Source: Lachnospiraceae bacterium
GTDB lineage: Bacteria > Bacillota > Clostridia > Lachnospirales > Lachnospiraceae
Length of the DNA stretch: 34,586 nt
Reading direction: 5' to 3'
Assembly (NCBI GenBank): GCA_028696165.1
Contig: JAQVHQ010000038.1
Coordinates: 1-34,586 of the forward strand
Each line of letters starts with the position of its first letter. Within the stretch, counting starts at the first letter, position 1. The notes beneath the pieces are model-generated. The model searched no databases and was not told where the DNA came from. It saw only the letters and a list, made by a program, of their open reading frames with translations. Positions 23,496 through 32,738 of the stretch are shown one piece after another. A program made the translations under genes and the position numbers.

Positions 23496-24869
23496 TTACT
23501 TCGTTGCTTCTTTTTTTCTTCTCTCAAGTTCTGCAATTACAGTTGGTTCTTCTTTATCGTAATGATAGCAAAGTTTCAAAAGAGCAAAAATAATAGCAAG
23601 TAAAATTGCTGGAAGCCAAGCATAAAGTGTAATGATTCCCATATTTGTTGCCTCTGAAACCTGATTCTGTACATATCCTGTCAGTGCTAATACCCAACCT
23701 ACACTTGCAAGCGCAAGTCCTGAACTGATTTTCTGTGAAAAACTTGTAATAGCGGAACCAGTTCCCTCAATACGTCTATTCGTTTTGTATTCTCCATAAT
23801 CAATACCATCCGCGAATAATGTACTGACTGGTACGGCTAATAATCCAGTAACAGCTCCACTGATAATGGTTCCTGCTATCAGTAATGGTACATTTTGCGT
23901 CATGCCGGCGATACCTCTAATAATACTACCAATCAGCTGTCCTGCAATACCAATGTACATACAATTTCTCTTTCCAAATTTTCCTAAACAAGGACCAACT
24001 AATACCACAATACCAACCAGAATTGGAACAATACTTACCAAGTTCAGAGTTGTTGTTAACATTGCGTCGCCCATTGTATATGTATAGAAATAAGTCTGTG
24101 AACACGAGTTAACCTGTGTAACGAAGTTCACGAGTACTGTCATAACAAGTGCGAAGATCAGATACTTGTTTGTGAAGAATAATTTTAAACCTTCTGCAAA
24201 TGAAATTTTCTTTGTTTCTGTCTGTGTTACGGATTCAACTGATGTTACATACTCTTTTGAAAGGAAGAATCCAGCCAATAATCCAGCTGCAACAATTGCA
24301 CCATAGATTAAGAAAAGGATTCTCCATGCCATAACATCTCCACCGAGTTTGAATACGAGTGGAAATGTGAACGAGCATCCTAAAATCGTTCCGCCGAGAC
24401 CAAAGAACATACCAAATGCCGCCATTCCGCCACGTTCTCTGTTATCCTGTGTCATAAGTGCAAGCAGTGCGCTTCTCGCAATTCCTGTGATTGTAAACAT
24501 GACTGCTGTAAATAAATTATATGTAACAAATGCGTAAATCATCTTTGTTGTTGCTGATCCATTGCTTGGAATAAAGAAGATCAATGCAAGCGCCAGTCCG
24601 GTTGGAACAGACAGCCACAATAACCATGGGCGGGCTTTTCCCCATCTTGTCTTTGTCTTATCAATTAACGTTCCTGCAAGAATATCAGTAATACCGTCGA
24701 ATAACTTTGAAACGAAGAACATCGTACCGACTGCTCCTGCTGCCATTCCAATATTATCTGTATAGAACATTGTTAAAAATGCTGCCAGAATTGAATTGGC
24801 TGCTTCTGGAAAATCTGCCAGCCCATAAGCCAGCTTTTCAGTAAACTTTAGTTTTCTCTTTGTATCCAT
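23496..24869 (-). CDS. GPH-family (MelB-like) glycoside transporter
   Basis: The 457-residue protein has 12 predicted membrane helices and the markers of the glycoside-pentoside-hexuronide family: the N-terminal LAYGLADFPEAANS segment, FDGITDILAGTLIDKTKTRWGKARPW after helix 2, and the ADGIDYGEYKTNRRIEGTGSA loop (DYGEY motif). It is a sodium or proton symporter for oligosaccharides. It is the first gene of the rhamnosidase operon, divergent from the AraC regulator, so it probably imports rhamnosyl glycosides for the cytoplasmic GH78 enzyme. AAGGAG lies before the ATG. Confidence 0.9.
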   Translation of the reverse strand: MDTKRKLKFTEKLAYGLADFPEAANSILAAFLTMFYTDNIGMAAGAVGTMFFVSKLFDGITDILAGTLIDKTKTRWGKARPWLLWLSVPTGLALALIFFIPSNGSATTKMIYAFVTYNLFTAVMFTITGIARSALLALMTQDNRERGGMAAFGMFFGLGGTILGCSFTFPLVFKLGGDVMAWRILFLIYGAIVAAGLLAGFFLSKEYVTSVESVTQTETKKISFAEGLKLFFTNKYLIFALVMTVLVNFVTQVNSCSQTYFYTYTMGDAMLTTTLNLVSIVPILVGIVVLVGPCLGKFGKRNCMYIGIAGQLIGSIIRGIAGMTQNVPLLIAGTIISGAVTGLLAVPVSTLFADGIDYGEYKTNRRIEGTGSAITSFSQKISSGLALASVGWVLALTGYVQNQVSEATNMGIITLYAWLPAILLAIIFALLKLCYHYDKEEPTVIAELERRKKEATK

Positions 24870-24924
24870 CTTTTTCTCCTTTTTTCAAACTGAATTTTCA
24901 TTTTTCATTGCTACGGCCGTTTTG

Positions 24925-24940
24925 TAACTATAACGTTACC
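24925..24940. promoter_or_regulatory. inverted repeat upstream of transporter, possible AraC operator
   Basis: GTAAC (24925-24929) and GTTAC (24936-24940) flank a six-base spacer in the AT-rich gap between the divergent transporter and AraC genes. Inverted half-sites of this size near the start are common for catabolic regulators, and AraC-type ones usually bind direct repeats, so a LacI-like or catabolite-repression site is also possible. Confidence 0.35.
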
Positions 24941-25086
24941 ATGAATAAATAGCAGAAAAAAGAGAGATAGCGGACTTAAAAAGGTATCTTTTACGACATT
25001 TCTATATTATAATATTTAAAACATTACTCCCGAAAAGCAAGAGCATAACTGCACTCTATGTTTTTCAGAAAGGTAGGCACTTGATA

Positions 25087-26130
25087 GTGAACATGCAAAT
25101 ATTAGATCAAACGCTCTCACCAGAAGAAGTAAAATTAAAAGATTTATGGCAGAATAATCCATCAAGAAAACTAGACCAGCCTTGTATCAGAGAAGATGTG
25201 GAAGATATATTTTTTTCCGCATTAAAACACAACAGCGTATATGCGACACTACTTGCAAGTGAACTAGATGAACACATATTTATCAGCGATGATCTGGACA
25301 CCGCTTTTGTTCGTCACATGAGATACACTCCGGCTTTCTTGCACACGCATGAATTTTTCGAACTCCTGTATGTAATCAAAGGACACTGCACCAATACGAT
25401 TTTTGATCAGACCGTCATCATGAACGAAGGTGATATTTGCCTCATTGCTCCCGGGGTTCGTCATGCTGTAAGTGCCTTTTCGGATGAAGACATCATGTTG
25501 AATATCCTGATTCGCAAAAGTACATTCGAAGAATCATTCACCAATCTTATGGGTGGGGATGATATCTTATCGGATTTTTTTAGCCGGACATTTTATCAAA
25601 CAACAGAAATTCCATATTTGCTCTTTCACACAGGGTCAGATGCTCAGCTACTTATATATGTGAATACAGCATATGCAGAATTCAACAAATCCAAACGTTT
25701 TAAACGGCAGATGCTAAATGCTATCTTCTCCGCATTTTTTATTGACTTATTTCGTCGCCATGAGCAGCACCTTGAAGTTCCCAATATCAGACTTAACACG
25801 AGAGAGACGAATTTGATTTTTATTTTACGCTATCTGCAAGCCAATTTCGCAACGATTTCGCTAAAAGAATTAGCCTCATTTTTTAATTACAGCGAGCGTC
25901 AAATGCAGCGAATTATAATAAGTGCAACTGGTATGACATTTAAAGAAAACATTCAAAAGCAACAGATGAGCCGTGCCAGTGATCTGCTTGCGAACAGTAG
26001 TCTGTCCATCTCAAGCATCGGCGAACAGATTGGATATCAATCTTTAAATAATTTCCGAAAAATTTTCTTTCAGCATTATCAGATGACACCTTCTCAATAT
26101 CGGAAGCGAGAAGCCAAAAATCCTCTGTAA
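25087..26130 (+). CDS. AraC-family transcriptional regulator with cupin sensor domain
   Basis: Residues about 60-190 form a cupin-like sugar-sensing domain (YTPAFLHTHEFFELLYVIKG, MNEGDICLIAPGVRHAV). The C-terminal 100 residues are the double helix-turn-helix of AraC/XylS (LKELASFFNYSERQMQRII, SISSIGEQIGYQSLNNFRKIF, MTPSQYRKRE). The GTG at 25087 is nine bases after AGGTAGG; TTG 25081 and ATG 25093 are alternatives. Divergent from the rhamnoside operon, so it likely activates it when the substrate is present. Confidence 0.9.
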   Translation: MNMQILDQTLSPEEVKLKDLWQNNPSRKLDQPCIREDVEDIFFSALKHNSVYATLLASELDEHIFISDDLDTAFVRHMRYTPAFLHTHEFFELLYVIKGHCTNTIFDQTVIMNEGDICLIAPGVRHAVSAFSDEDIMLNILIRKSTFEESFTNLMGGDDILSDFFSRTFYQTTEIPYLLFHTGSDAQLLIYVNTAYAEFNKSKRFKRQMLNAIFSAFFIDLFRRHEQHLEVPNIRLNTRETNLIFILRYLQANFATISLKELASFFNYSERQMQRIIISATGMTFKENIQKQQMSRASDLLANSSLSISSIGEQIGYQSLNNFRKIFFQHYQMTPSQYRKREAKNPL

Positions 26131-26145
26131 AAACTTCACGAAAAG

Positions 26146-26182
26146 AAAAAACGCTGAGATTATGAAATCTCAACGTTTTTTA
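26146..26182. terminator. bidirectional terminator between convergent genes
   Basis: AAAAACGCTGAGAT (26147-26160) pairs with ATCTCAACGTTTTT (26167-26180), with one G-T wobble. A-tract on the left and T-tract on the right let it end both the AraC gene and the minus-strand signalling operon that finishes at 26248. Confidence 0.75.
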
Positions 26183-26247
26183 TGATTTAAAGTCTTTTTT
26201 ATGACTGCTCTAGTGCTCCCGTATTCGAGTTCTTGATTGTCAACATG

Positions 26248-27099
26248 TTATTTTAATGCATTTCGCACCCGGAGCATAAGGACTTTCGGTGAAGATGGCT
26301 TGTACACAAAATCATCTGCTCCCATTTCAATAATTCTCTCTTCCTGTTCCTGGTCACCATACTGGGTATTGGCGATGATCCGGATATGTCTGTACCCTGC
26401 ATTTGCACGGATTTGCTTAATCAACTCCATTCCATCCATTTCCGGCATCTGAATATCGGTAATAACCAAATCGGTATCCCTGTTTTTTTCCAGCTGTTCG
26501 ATTGCCTTTTTCCCATTCTCAGCTTCCATCATCTCGTATTCATATCGCAATGCTGATTTTAGTACTTCACGATTCACTTCCACATCATCTACGATTAGAA
26601 TCTTCTTTTTCGTCACTTTCAGAATTTGCAGCGCTTCTTTTACATTTTCCGGTGACAACCCCTGCCGATTCGAAGTCAGAACCAGATGTTCATTACGAGC
26701 GGAAAAAAGATGGGAATTATCATCCAGTATCACATATTCTTCTATTTTTTCTCCTGGCCACTTAGCGAGCCAATGTTCAATGGCTCCTTCTCTTCCCATC
26801 CCGGGGATTCTGGGCAATTCGGACAAAAAGCTCAAGTCATAATCGTGCAGTTTAGCGCAAAGCATAAAGTATTCCTGCGACTGTTCTATTGTGCATCTTG
26901 CATCTGTCTCGCGTTCTATTGAATTAGTCCAACCTCTTCTCCACGAAGACGATAATACGAGAGATGCATTGGATTTATCCACGATTTCCTTTAAAAGTTC
27001 TACCTTTTCATCTTCCACAAAATACGTCCCCTGAGGCAAGAGAGTTTTAGCCCCCACATAATTCAGTACCCCATCAACATCCAGAAAAACAACTTTCAT
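26248..27099 (-). CDS. HAD phosphatase-like domain fused to response-regulator receiver
   Basis: Start is the ATG at 27099, five bases after AGAGAGG; a GTG six bases earlier has no room for a ribosome site. The first 150 residues form a HAD-type domain related to those of Swiss-army-knife RNA-repair proteins: VFLDVDGVLN with both catalytic aspartates (Asp7, Asp9), SSSWRRGW (motif II) and EYVILDDNS (motif IV acids). The last 120 residues are a complete receiver domain: VDD acids, phospho-acceptor Asp in VITDIQMPEMDG (about 215), Thr in IANTQ and the conserved Lys in VYKP. The HAD domain sits where a receiver is normally first and an output follows, so phosphorylation could switch the phosphatase, or the HAD domain could act on a small signal. 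It ends the operon of the hybrid kinase, its probable phosphodonor. Confidence 0.8.
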   Translation of the reverse strand: MKVVFLDVDGVLNYVGAKTLLPQGTYFVEDEKVELLKEIVDKSNASLVLSSSWRRGWTNSIERETDARCTIEQSQEYFMLCAKLHDYDLSFLSELPRIPGMGREGAIEHWLAKWPGEKIEEYVILDDNSHLFSARNEHLVLTSNRQGLSPENVKEALQILKVTKKKILIVDDVEVNREVLKSALRYEYEMMEAENGKKAIEQLEKNRDTDLVITDIQMPEMDGMELIKQIRANAGYRHIRIIANTQYGDQEQEERIIEMGADDFVYKPSSPKVLMLRVRNALK

Positions 27100-27148
27100 A
27101 CTCACCTCTCTCTGCCAAATGTAATGCCTTTATCACTGTCTTCTCCTC

Positions 27149-28939
27149 TCAGCAAAATTCCAAAACCGGATACCCCATATCGAATCTGGCTGCCAGACAA
27201 ATACCTGCTTCTTTGTCATAATAACTGTATTTGCAATGTTTCATCCGTATTTCGCCGCTCTTTGTTATCATTTTATAATTGAATCCAAAGATGCCGGTTT
27301 TATCCAACTGCTGTTTTATGTGATCCAGGGAAACCATCCTGCAATATGCCTCCCAGTCTGATTCCGGGACCTCATGTCTGCAGTACTTTTCTAGCGCTTC
27401 ATCATAATCAGACTCCACAAAGTTCTTGTCGTCCCGGGTTGTATCAATAAGGACAACATGATTGGTATTTAAATAGATAATTGCGTAAAAATCAAAATTA
27501 TGCTGAACGACTGCTTCCATCATGGTTTTATAAAGTTTCTCCTTATGTATGTCATAGCAGTACTCATTCAAGAATATATCTCCCGTCTCCGGATCAACGA
27601 GCAAAGATAGTTCATTTCTAAGCCAAAGTATTTTTCCATCCTTCATAGAATGTTGTGTTTCTATGGAATCAGAGAACTTACCCTCCCTGCAAATTTGCAT
27701 TAATCGCTTCCTGTCATGCATTGTGATAAACCTTTCTCTATCCTTTTCTGATATCACGGATTGACCAGAAGCATGAATCGCCTGCTCATATGTCATATTC
27801 AATTCAATATCAGGAGCTTTCCCTTCATAATTCTTATGCTCTATCAGACAATTCCTGTTGAGATTACTCACAACATATCCCAGAAGGTTACTGTCCAGGC
27901 GAGTTCCTTTTATTTGTTTCTCTTTTTCAACATATTTATGATTCTCAAGCATTTTTTCTATATCTATAACCTGTGCAGAACAGATAGCAATCTCGGGATT
28001 ACCCTCTTCATCAAATTGAATTGTATTCATTCTCAATCGAAGCCAATGGATTCCTCTTTCTCCTAAATTAGCCCGAATATCCGCTTCTATCTGCTTTTTC
28101 CCTTGTCTTACTTCTAAAAACAGTTTCTGGAATTCGACACGGGTATCCTCACATATCATACTATCTTTCGAAAGATTCTTTGGGAATTCATGGATTTCTT
28201 CCGGCAGTCCGAATTCTTCCCGGAGTCTTTTTCCCATATATATCCAATTTTTTTTCACATCATATTTTATAACATATAAATCAGCAAAGCGGCTGGCTTC
28301 CAACAGGACGCGTTCTCTCTCTTCTAAAGCTGATTTGACCTGATTTAATTCTGTATCATCCGTGATATACAGGATATAAGCTGGACGGTTTTTCCATGTA
28401 AGCAGTTTACTTCTCACTATATAAGAGCGTCCGGTTCGCGGTGAGAGATACTCATAACTCGTATATTGCTCCGAGTTTGCACTATGGCACCTGCATTTAT
28501 CACAAGGTTTGTTTTTTCCCCGCAAAAACTCGTAGCATTTTTTTGTTTTAGCTTCCTCCATCGTCTGATCGGTAATCACTGCCATCTGTTGGTTCATGTA
28601 TAGAATCTCGTTGGATTCCATATCAAATACAATTACTCCGTTAGAAGAATTGTTAAGCAGCTGATTAATCTGATTGATTTCTGCATATTTTAAATCATCC
28701 AGTCCTTCTTCTTTAGCAGTTGGAAACAACGCTTCCTGCAATGTAGCAATACAAATCTTGGAAGCACCTCTTGTCTTGGCAATTGCTAAAATTGCCATAG
28801 ACATCGCTCTGTTAGGCGTACTTTTCCCCTTCTCCCAGCGATTCACAGTCACATTACTGACATTTAACAATATTGCAAGTTCTGTTTGATTTATATTAAG
28901 TTCATTTCTCAATTGAATTAATGCATTTTGTATGTTCAT
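27149..28939 (-). CDS. XRE-type HTH protein with several PAS domains, no kinase or cyclase
   Basis: Residues 5-50 are a cro/CI-type helix-turn-helix (LNINQTELAILLNVSNVTVNRWEKG). A PAS domain follows (88-200), with a cysteine set CYEFLRGKNKPCDKCRCH (Cys135, Cys146, Cys149, Cys151), a pattern often seen in Lachnospiraceae PAS sensors. A second PAS-like domain (about 215-330) carries RANLGERGIHWLRLRMN. Two further PAS-like stretches lie at about 370-470 and 475-590. No histidine-kinase, GGDEF or HD output is visible, so it seems to be a one-component sensor regulator that could respond to redox or a small molecule, or a partner of the kinase. AAGGTGG precedes the ATG. It is co-transcribed with the hybrid kinase, 34 bases after it. 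Confidence 0.8.
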   Translation of the reverse strand: MNIQNALIQLRNELNINQTELAILLNVSNVTVNRWEKGKSTPNRAMSMAILAIAKTRGASKICIATLQEALFPTAKEEGLDDLKYAEINQINQLLNNSSNGVIVFDMESNEILYMNQQMAVITDQTMEEAKTKKCYEFLRGKNKPCDKCRCHSANSEQYTSYEYLSPRTGRSYIVRSKLLTWKNRPAYILYITDDTELNQVKSALEERERVLLEASRFADLYVIKYDVKKNWIYMGKRLREEFGLPEEIHEFPKNLSKDSMICEDTRVEFQKLFLEVRQGKKQIEADIRANLGERGIHWLRLRMNTIQFDEEGNPEIAICSAQVIDIEKMLENHKYVEKEKQIKGTRLDSNLLGYVVSNLNRNCLIEHKNYEGKAPDIELNMTYEQAIHASGQSVISEKDRERFITMHDRKRLMQICREGKFSDSIETQHSMKDGKILWLRNELSLLVDPETGDIFLNEYCYDIHKEKLYKTMMEAVVQHNFDFYAIIYLNTNHVVLIDTTRDDKNFVESDYDEALEKYCRHEVPESDWEAYCRMVSLDHIKQQLDKTGIFGFNYKMITKSGEIRMKHCKYSYYDKEAGICLAARFDMGYPVLEFC

Positions 28940-28973
28940 ATATTTCCACCTTATATATCTGGATTACTGTTTA

Positions 28974-31900
28974 TTAGCCCCCCGTATTACTGGTAAATCG
29001 AGCAAGTGTACTGTACAAAAGCTCTGGGTCAATTGGTTTTGCCAAATGTGCATCCATGCCGCTTTCACGACTCTTTTTTACATCTTCCTCAAATGCATTT
29101 GCTGTCATGGCGATAATAGGAATCGTCTTGCTTCCCTCTTTGCTCAGTCTTCGGATATGAGAAGCGGCTGTAAGTCCGTCCATCACCGGCATTCGCACAT
29201 CCATAAGTATTACATCAAACGCTCCCGCGCCCGCTTCTGAGAAGCGTTCGATAGCTTCCAGTCCATTCTTTGCTTCTGTCACTATAACGCCTTTAGTCTT
29301 CAATATTCGCTTAGCAATCTCAATATTCAGTGGGTGATCCTCCACTAACAGGACATGTTTGCCCTCCAGATGATACTCCTGCTTTTCCGGAACGACTTCC
29401 TCAATAACATCACCGTAGATTTTACGAAATGCACTGAGAAGGGTAGATTGAAACAGCGGTTTCTGCATAAACATATTGACACCTGCTGCGCGGGCAGATT
29501 TTTCAATCTGACTCCAGTCATAAGCGGTCATAATGATGATAGTCACATCATCTCCAACGACTTTTCGTATCTCACGGGCTGTCTCAATCCCATCCATACC
29601 CGGCATCTTCCAGTCCAGAAGAATAAGATTGTAGTCATCAGCCAGACCATGATGATTCTGCACCATTTCTATCGCAGCGACACCACTGCCTGCCCATTCG
29701 CTGCGCATTCCCATGTTCTGCAGGATACTCTGTGCATTTTGACAGACCAGAATATCATCATCAACCACCAGAGTATTCAGCACCGGCAGCTGCATCTGTG
29801 CCTTAAGAAGTGCTTTTCTGGCTGCTTCCTCGCTGACGCCCAGTTTCACTTCTACTACAAATTCTGTACCTACACCCTTGATACTGTGAACTTCGATATG
29901 TCCGTCCATCATCTCCACCATATTTTTACTGATAGCAAGACCCAGGCCTGTACCGCCATAACTGGTAGTGGCTCCGCTGTTTTCCTGTTCAAAAGGCGCA
30001 AACAGATGTGGTAAAAATTCTTCATCCATACCAATACCCGTATCACTCATGGTGAATCGAAGGGTAGCACGCTCTGCCTTTTCCACCACCTGTTCAATCA
30101 TCATGGTGATTTTGCCGCCTTTCGGTGTGAATTTAACTGAATTGCCCAGAATGTTCACCAAAATCTGCTGCAATTTAACACGGTCTCCAATGTATGCATT
30201 TTCCACAAACCCATTTACTGTTACATCATAATCAATCCCTTTGGCTTCGCACTGAGAATAGATAATATTATTGACACTGCTGATAAATTCATCAAAAGCG
30301 ATAGGTGCCATATTCAGAGCCATGCGGCCACTTTCAATACGGCTCATATCCAGGATATCATTAATAAGGCTCAGCAGATAACGTGCACTCATGATAATTT
30401 TGGATAAGTCATCGCTCATTAATTCCGGGTCATTTACATTATTAACAGCCAATGTGGAAATACCAATGATTGCATTCATTGGTGTACGAATCTCATGGCT
30501 CATACGTGAAAGGAATTCACTCTTTGCACGGCTGGCCTGCTCTGCAGCATGCAATGCATCTGCAAGTATCTGTTGATTGTGTTCCTCGTCCGATACCGCC
30601 TGGGTCACATCCGACTGCAGTACCAGTATCTGCGTCCTCTCTTCATCGATGTAGCAGTAACTCAGTCTGTAAACTCCGCCGCTCTTATGCACACCCTCAG
30701 CCTTTGTACGTACATTGAACTCGTAGCAGCGCACGGTTGCCAGATGAGTAATGATATTTTCCAGTGAAACTTCCTCCCTGGCGGCATGATAATCCGCTTC
30801 GGTAAGATATTGTTCCTTTGCCATATCGGCTAACCGTTTCACTGTCTCGTCATAATCTTCAAAATATTGGACAGGAATATCGTTTTGGTCTGAATGAACC
30901 ATGCAGAAAAACTGTTCTGTAATAGTGTCTACAATTCCAACTGAACTGTAATTCATATTTACCACACCATTAAAAGCTTTCTGAGTCATACAGATATCAT
31001 TAATATCCGTAAACACCAGGAAGGCTTCTCTGTGTCCTGTCATTGGATTCTTAAGCAATGAAACCTCCAGACTCACGTAGATTCGCAGAAGTTTACATTT
31101 GTACTGTGCATGAAGCTGGCTTTCACCATTTTCATAAGCCCCCTGCAGGCAGGGAATATTCAGGCAGCGGTGACCACTTCCCTTTTCCAGTTCTTCTGAT
31201 ATATTTCCCACAAACACATCCAGCAGTTCTGAGGCTGTTATGTCAGGGGTGACACATTCTTCCAGTTTCGGTGCTGTGCTGGTATATTCAAAGATGCTGT
31301 TTGTATCCAGATCAACCCTCATACTGAAGATAGAATTCTTTGCCACATTATTACGATAGGCAAGCTGGTCGTTATACTTTTGTTCCAGTTCTTTTTGCTC
31401 TGTGATTTCTCTGCTGCAGCCTATGGCACGAATTGGTTTTCCATTCTGATCCTTTTCCAGCTGGTATACCATACGCCTCCAGTGCCATTTCCCAGTCTTA
31501 TCGGTCAGGCGGACATCTGCTTCCACTCTGCTCTCACCGGCAAGCAGCCGACGTTTCATATCCATATAGACAGCCATTGCTTCTTCATCTGCACGTCCTG
31601 TGTCAGCAAGACACTCCGGAAAGTTTTCCATCACACGAGGAGCTGCATAGACTTTGTACGCCTTCTCTGAATTGATACAGCGATTGTTCACTATATCATA
31701 TTCCCAAATGTGAAGATCACTGTTATCCAGTGCGATATCGAAACGTTTCTGAGCATCATACAATGCCTGACGAAGCTCATGATCCCGAGTAATATCTGTG
31801 CAGACCGCATAATAAAAGGATTCCCCCTCCTTGGTTTCTTTCAGACGAAGCGCCGTAGATACCCAGATATAACTGCCATCCCCTGTGACAAGCCGAAACG

Positions 31901-32738
31901 GTTTCATAGTGAAGGATTGCTCCTCCGCATGATCCATAATAAAAGCACGAACCCAGTCGCAATCATCTGGATGCAGACCGCCATAGACGCTGTCTTTATA
32001 GAGGATGTCCGCTTTTTCCCGCGTCATACGACACATTTCCAAAAAGCTGTCACTACAGTATGACATCTGGAATTCCTGATTTGCAGGCTTCTTCATTCGG
32101 AAAATTCCTACTGGTGCATTATCTACCATCTCTTCGCTGCGTACTGCACGATTTTGCAATTCCGTTCGATCCAGCATACCCCGAATACGAATTACACCTA
32201 TCCCTAAGTACCCCATCACACCCCACACCAGAGACACGGTAACATTAACAGTATCACCATAGGCAATTTCCGGGCTCTTTAATTTCCACGCAAAACACAG
32301 GTAGATGATACCTGCCAGCACCGAAATCATAAACAATCTGGACGGACGCTCCAACAGTAACACTGGAAATGCAGCCAATACCAGTAAAAAGGAAGTACAA
32401 TACATATCAGGAGTCAGAACAATTCCCTGATATCCTGAGACAAAAAAAGCCACTACAAGAATAATATAGAGTGCAGCCTGAACGATTGGTGCACTGCTGT
32501 CACCCCTGCGCCAAATGAGCACACTCAGCACCACTGATATGGCACAAACAGCGGTGCGCAATGGAAAGTATGCGTTGATTCCTTCCAACAAAATCAGTCC
32601 CAGAAAGGAAAGACTCAACACTATACTTACAACACCTAAGATCAATTTGTTGTTCCGCCGTATTTGTGGCAGACATCTCTTATATTCCTTCTCCGACACC
32701 CCATAGCGCAACATCATGTTTATCATTTTTTCTCTCAT
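28974..32738 (-). CDS. hybrid histidine kinase with membrane sensor and PAS repeats
   Basis: The 1254-residue protein has six or so membrane helices in the first 190 residues. It then has three PAS-type domains with PAC-like ends (ICTDITRD-type CTDITRDHELR, CSREITEQ, and a third near 500-580) and possibly a fourth. HisKA follows with the phospho-acceptor His748 in SHEIRTPMNAIIG, then HATPase_c with the N box ILVNILGNSVKFT and the G boxes DTGIGM and GGTGLGL. Two receiver domains come last, with Asp1042 (LLDWKMPGMDG) and Asp1180 (LMDVRMPVMDG). There is no HPt domain, so a separate one or the downstream receiver protein must complete the relay. The start overlaps the stop of the permease gene by four bases, and GAGGTAG precedes the ATG. 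Confidence 0.9.
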   Translation of the reverse strand: MREKMINMMLRYGVSEKEYKRCLPQIRRNNKLILGVVSIVLSLSFLGLILLEGINAYFPLRTAVCAISVVLSVLIWRRGDSSAPIVQAALYIILVVAFFVSGYQGIVLTPDMYCTSFLLVLAAFPVLLLERPSRLFMISVLAGIIYLCFAWKLKSPEIAYGDTVNVTVSLVWGVMGYLGIGVIRIRGMLDRTELQNRAVRSEEMVDNAPVGIFRMKKPANQEFQMSYCSDSFLEMCRMTREKADILYKDSVYGGLHPDDCDWVRAFIMDHAEEQSFTMKPFRLVTGDGSYIWVSTALRLKETKEGESFYYAVCTDITRDHELRQALYDAQKRFDIALDNSDLHIWEYDIVNNRCINSEKAYKVYAAPRVMENFPECLADTGRADEEAMAVYMDMKRRLLAGESRVEADVRLTDKTGKWHWRRMVYQLEKDQNGKPIRAIGCSREITEQKELEQKYNDQLAYRNNVAKNSIFSMRVDLDTNSIFEYTSTAPKLEECVTPDITASELLDVFVGNISEELEKGSGHRCLNIPCLQGAYENGESQLHAQYKCKLLRIYVSLEVSLLKNPMTGHREAFLVFTDINDICMTQKAFNGVVNMNYSSVGIVDTITEQFFCMVHSDQNDIPVQYFEDYDETVKRLADMAKEQYLTEADYHAAREEVSLENIITHLATVRCYEFNVRTKAEGVHKSGGVYRLSYCYIDEERTQILVLQSDVTQAVSDEEHNQQILADALHAAEQASRAKSEFLSRMSHEIRTPMNAIIGISTLAVNNVNDPELMSDDLSKIIMSARYLLSLINDILDMSRIESGRMALNMAPIAFDEFISSVNNIIYSQCEAKGIDYDVTVNGFVENAYIGDRVKLQQILVNILGNSVKFTPKGGKITMMIEQVVEKAERATLRFTMSDTGIGMDEEFLPHLFAPFEQENSGATTSYGGTGLGLAISKNMVEMMDGHIEVHSIKGVGTEFVVEVKLGVSEEAARKALLKAQMQLPVLNTLVVDDDILVCQNAQSILQNMGMRSEWAGSGVAAIEMVQNHHGLADDYNLILLDWKMPGMDGIETAREIRKVVGDDVTIIIMTAYDWSQIEKSARAAGVNMFMQKPLFQSTLLSAFRKIYGDVIEEVVPEKQEYHLEGKHVLLVEDHPLNIEIAKRILKTKGVIVTEAKNGLEAIERFSEAGAGAFDVILMDVRMPVMDGLTAASHIRRLSKEGSKTIPIIAMTANAFEEDVKKSRESGMDAHLAKPIDPELLYSTLARFTSNTGG

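Noticed and set aside
29355-30014. Long plus-strand open frame (219 codons) inside the hybrid kinase gene
   Set aside because: It lies wholly opposite the well-supported receiver and kinase domains, has no recognisable domain and no promoter or ribosome site.
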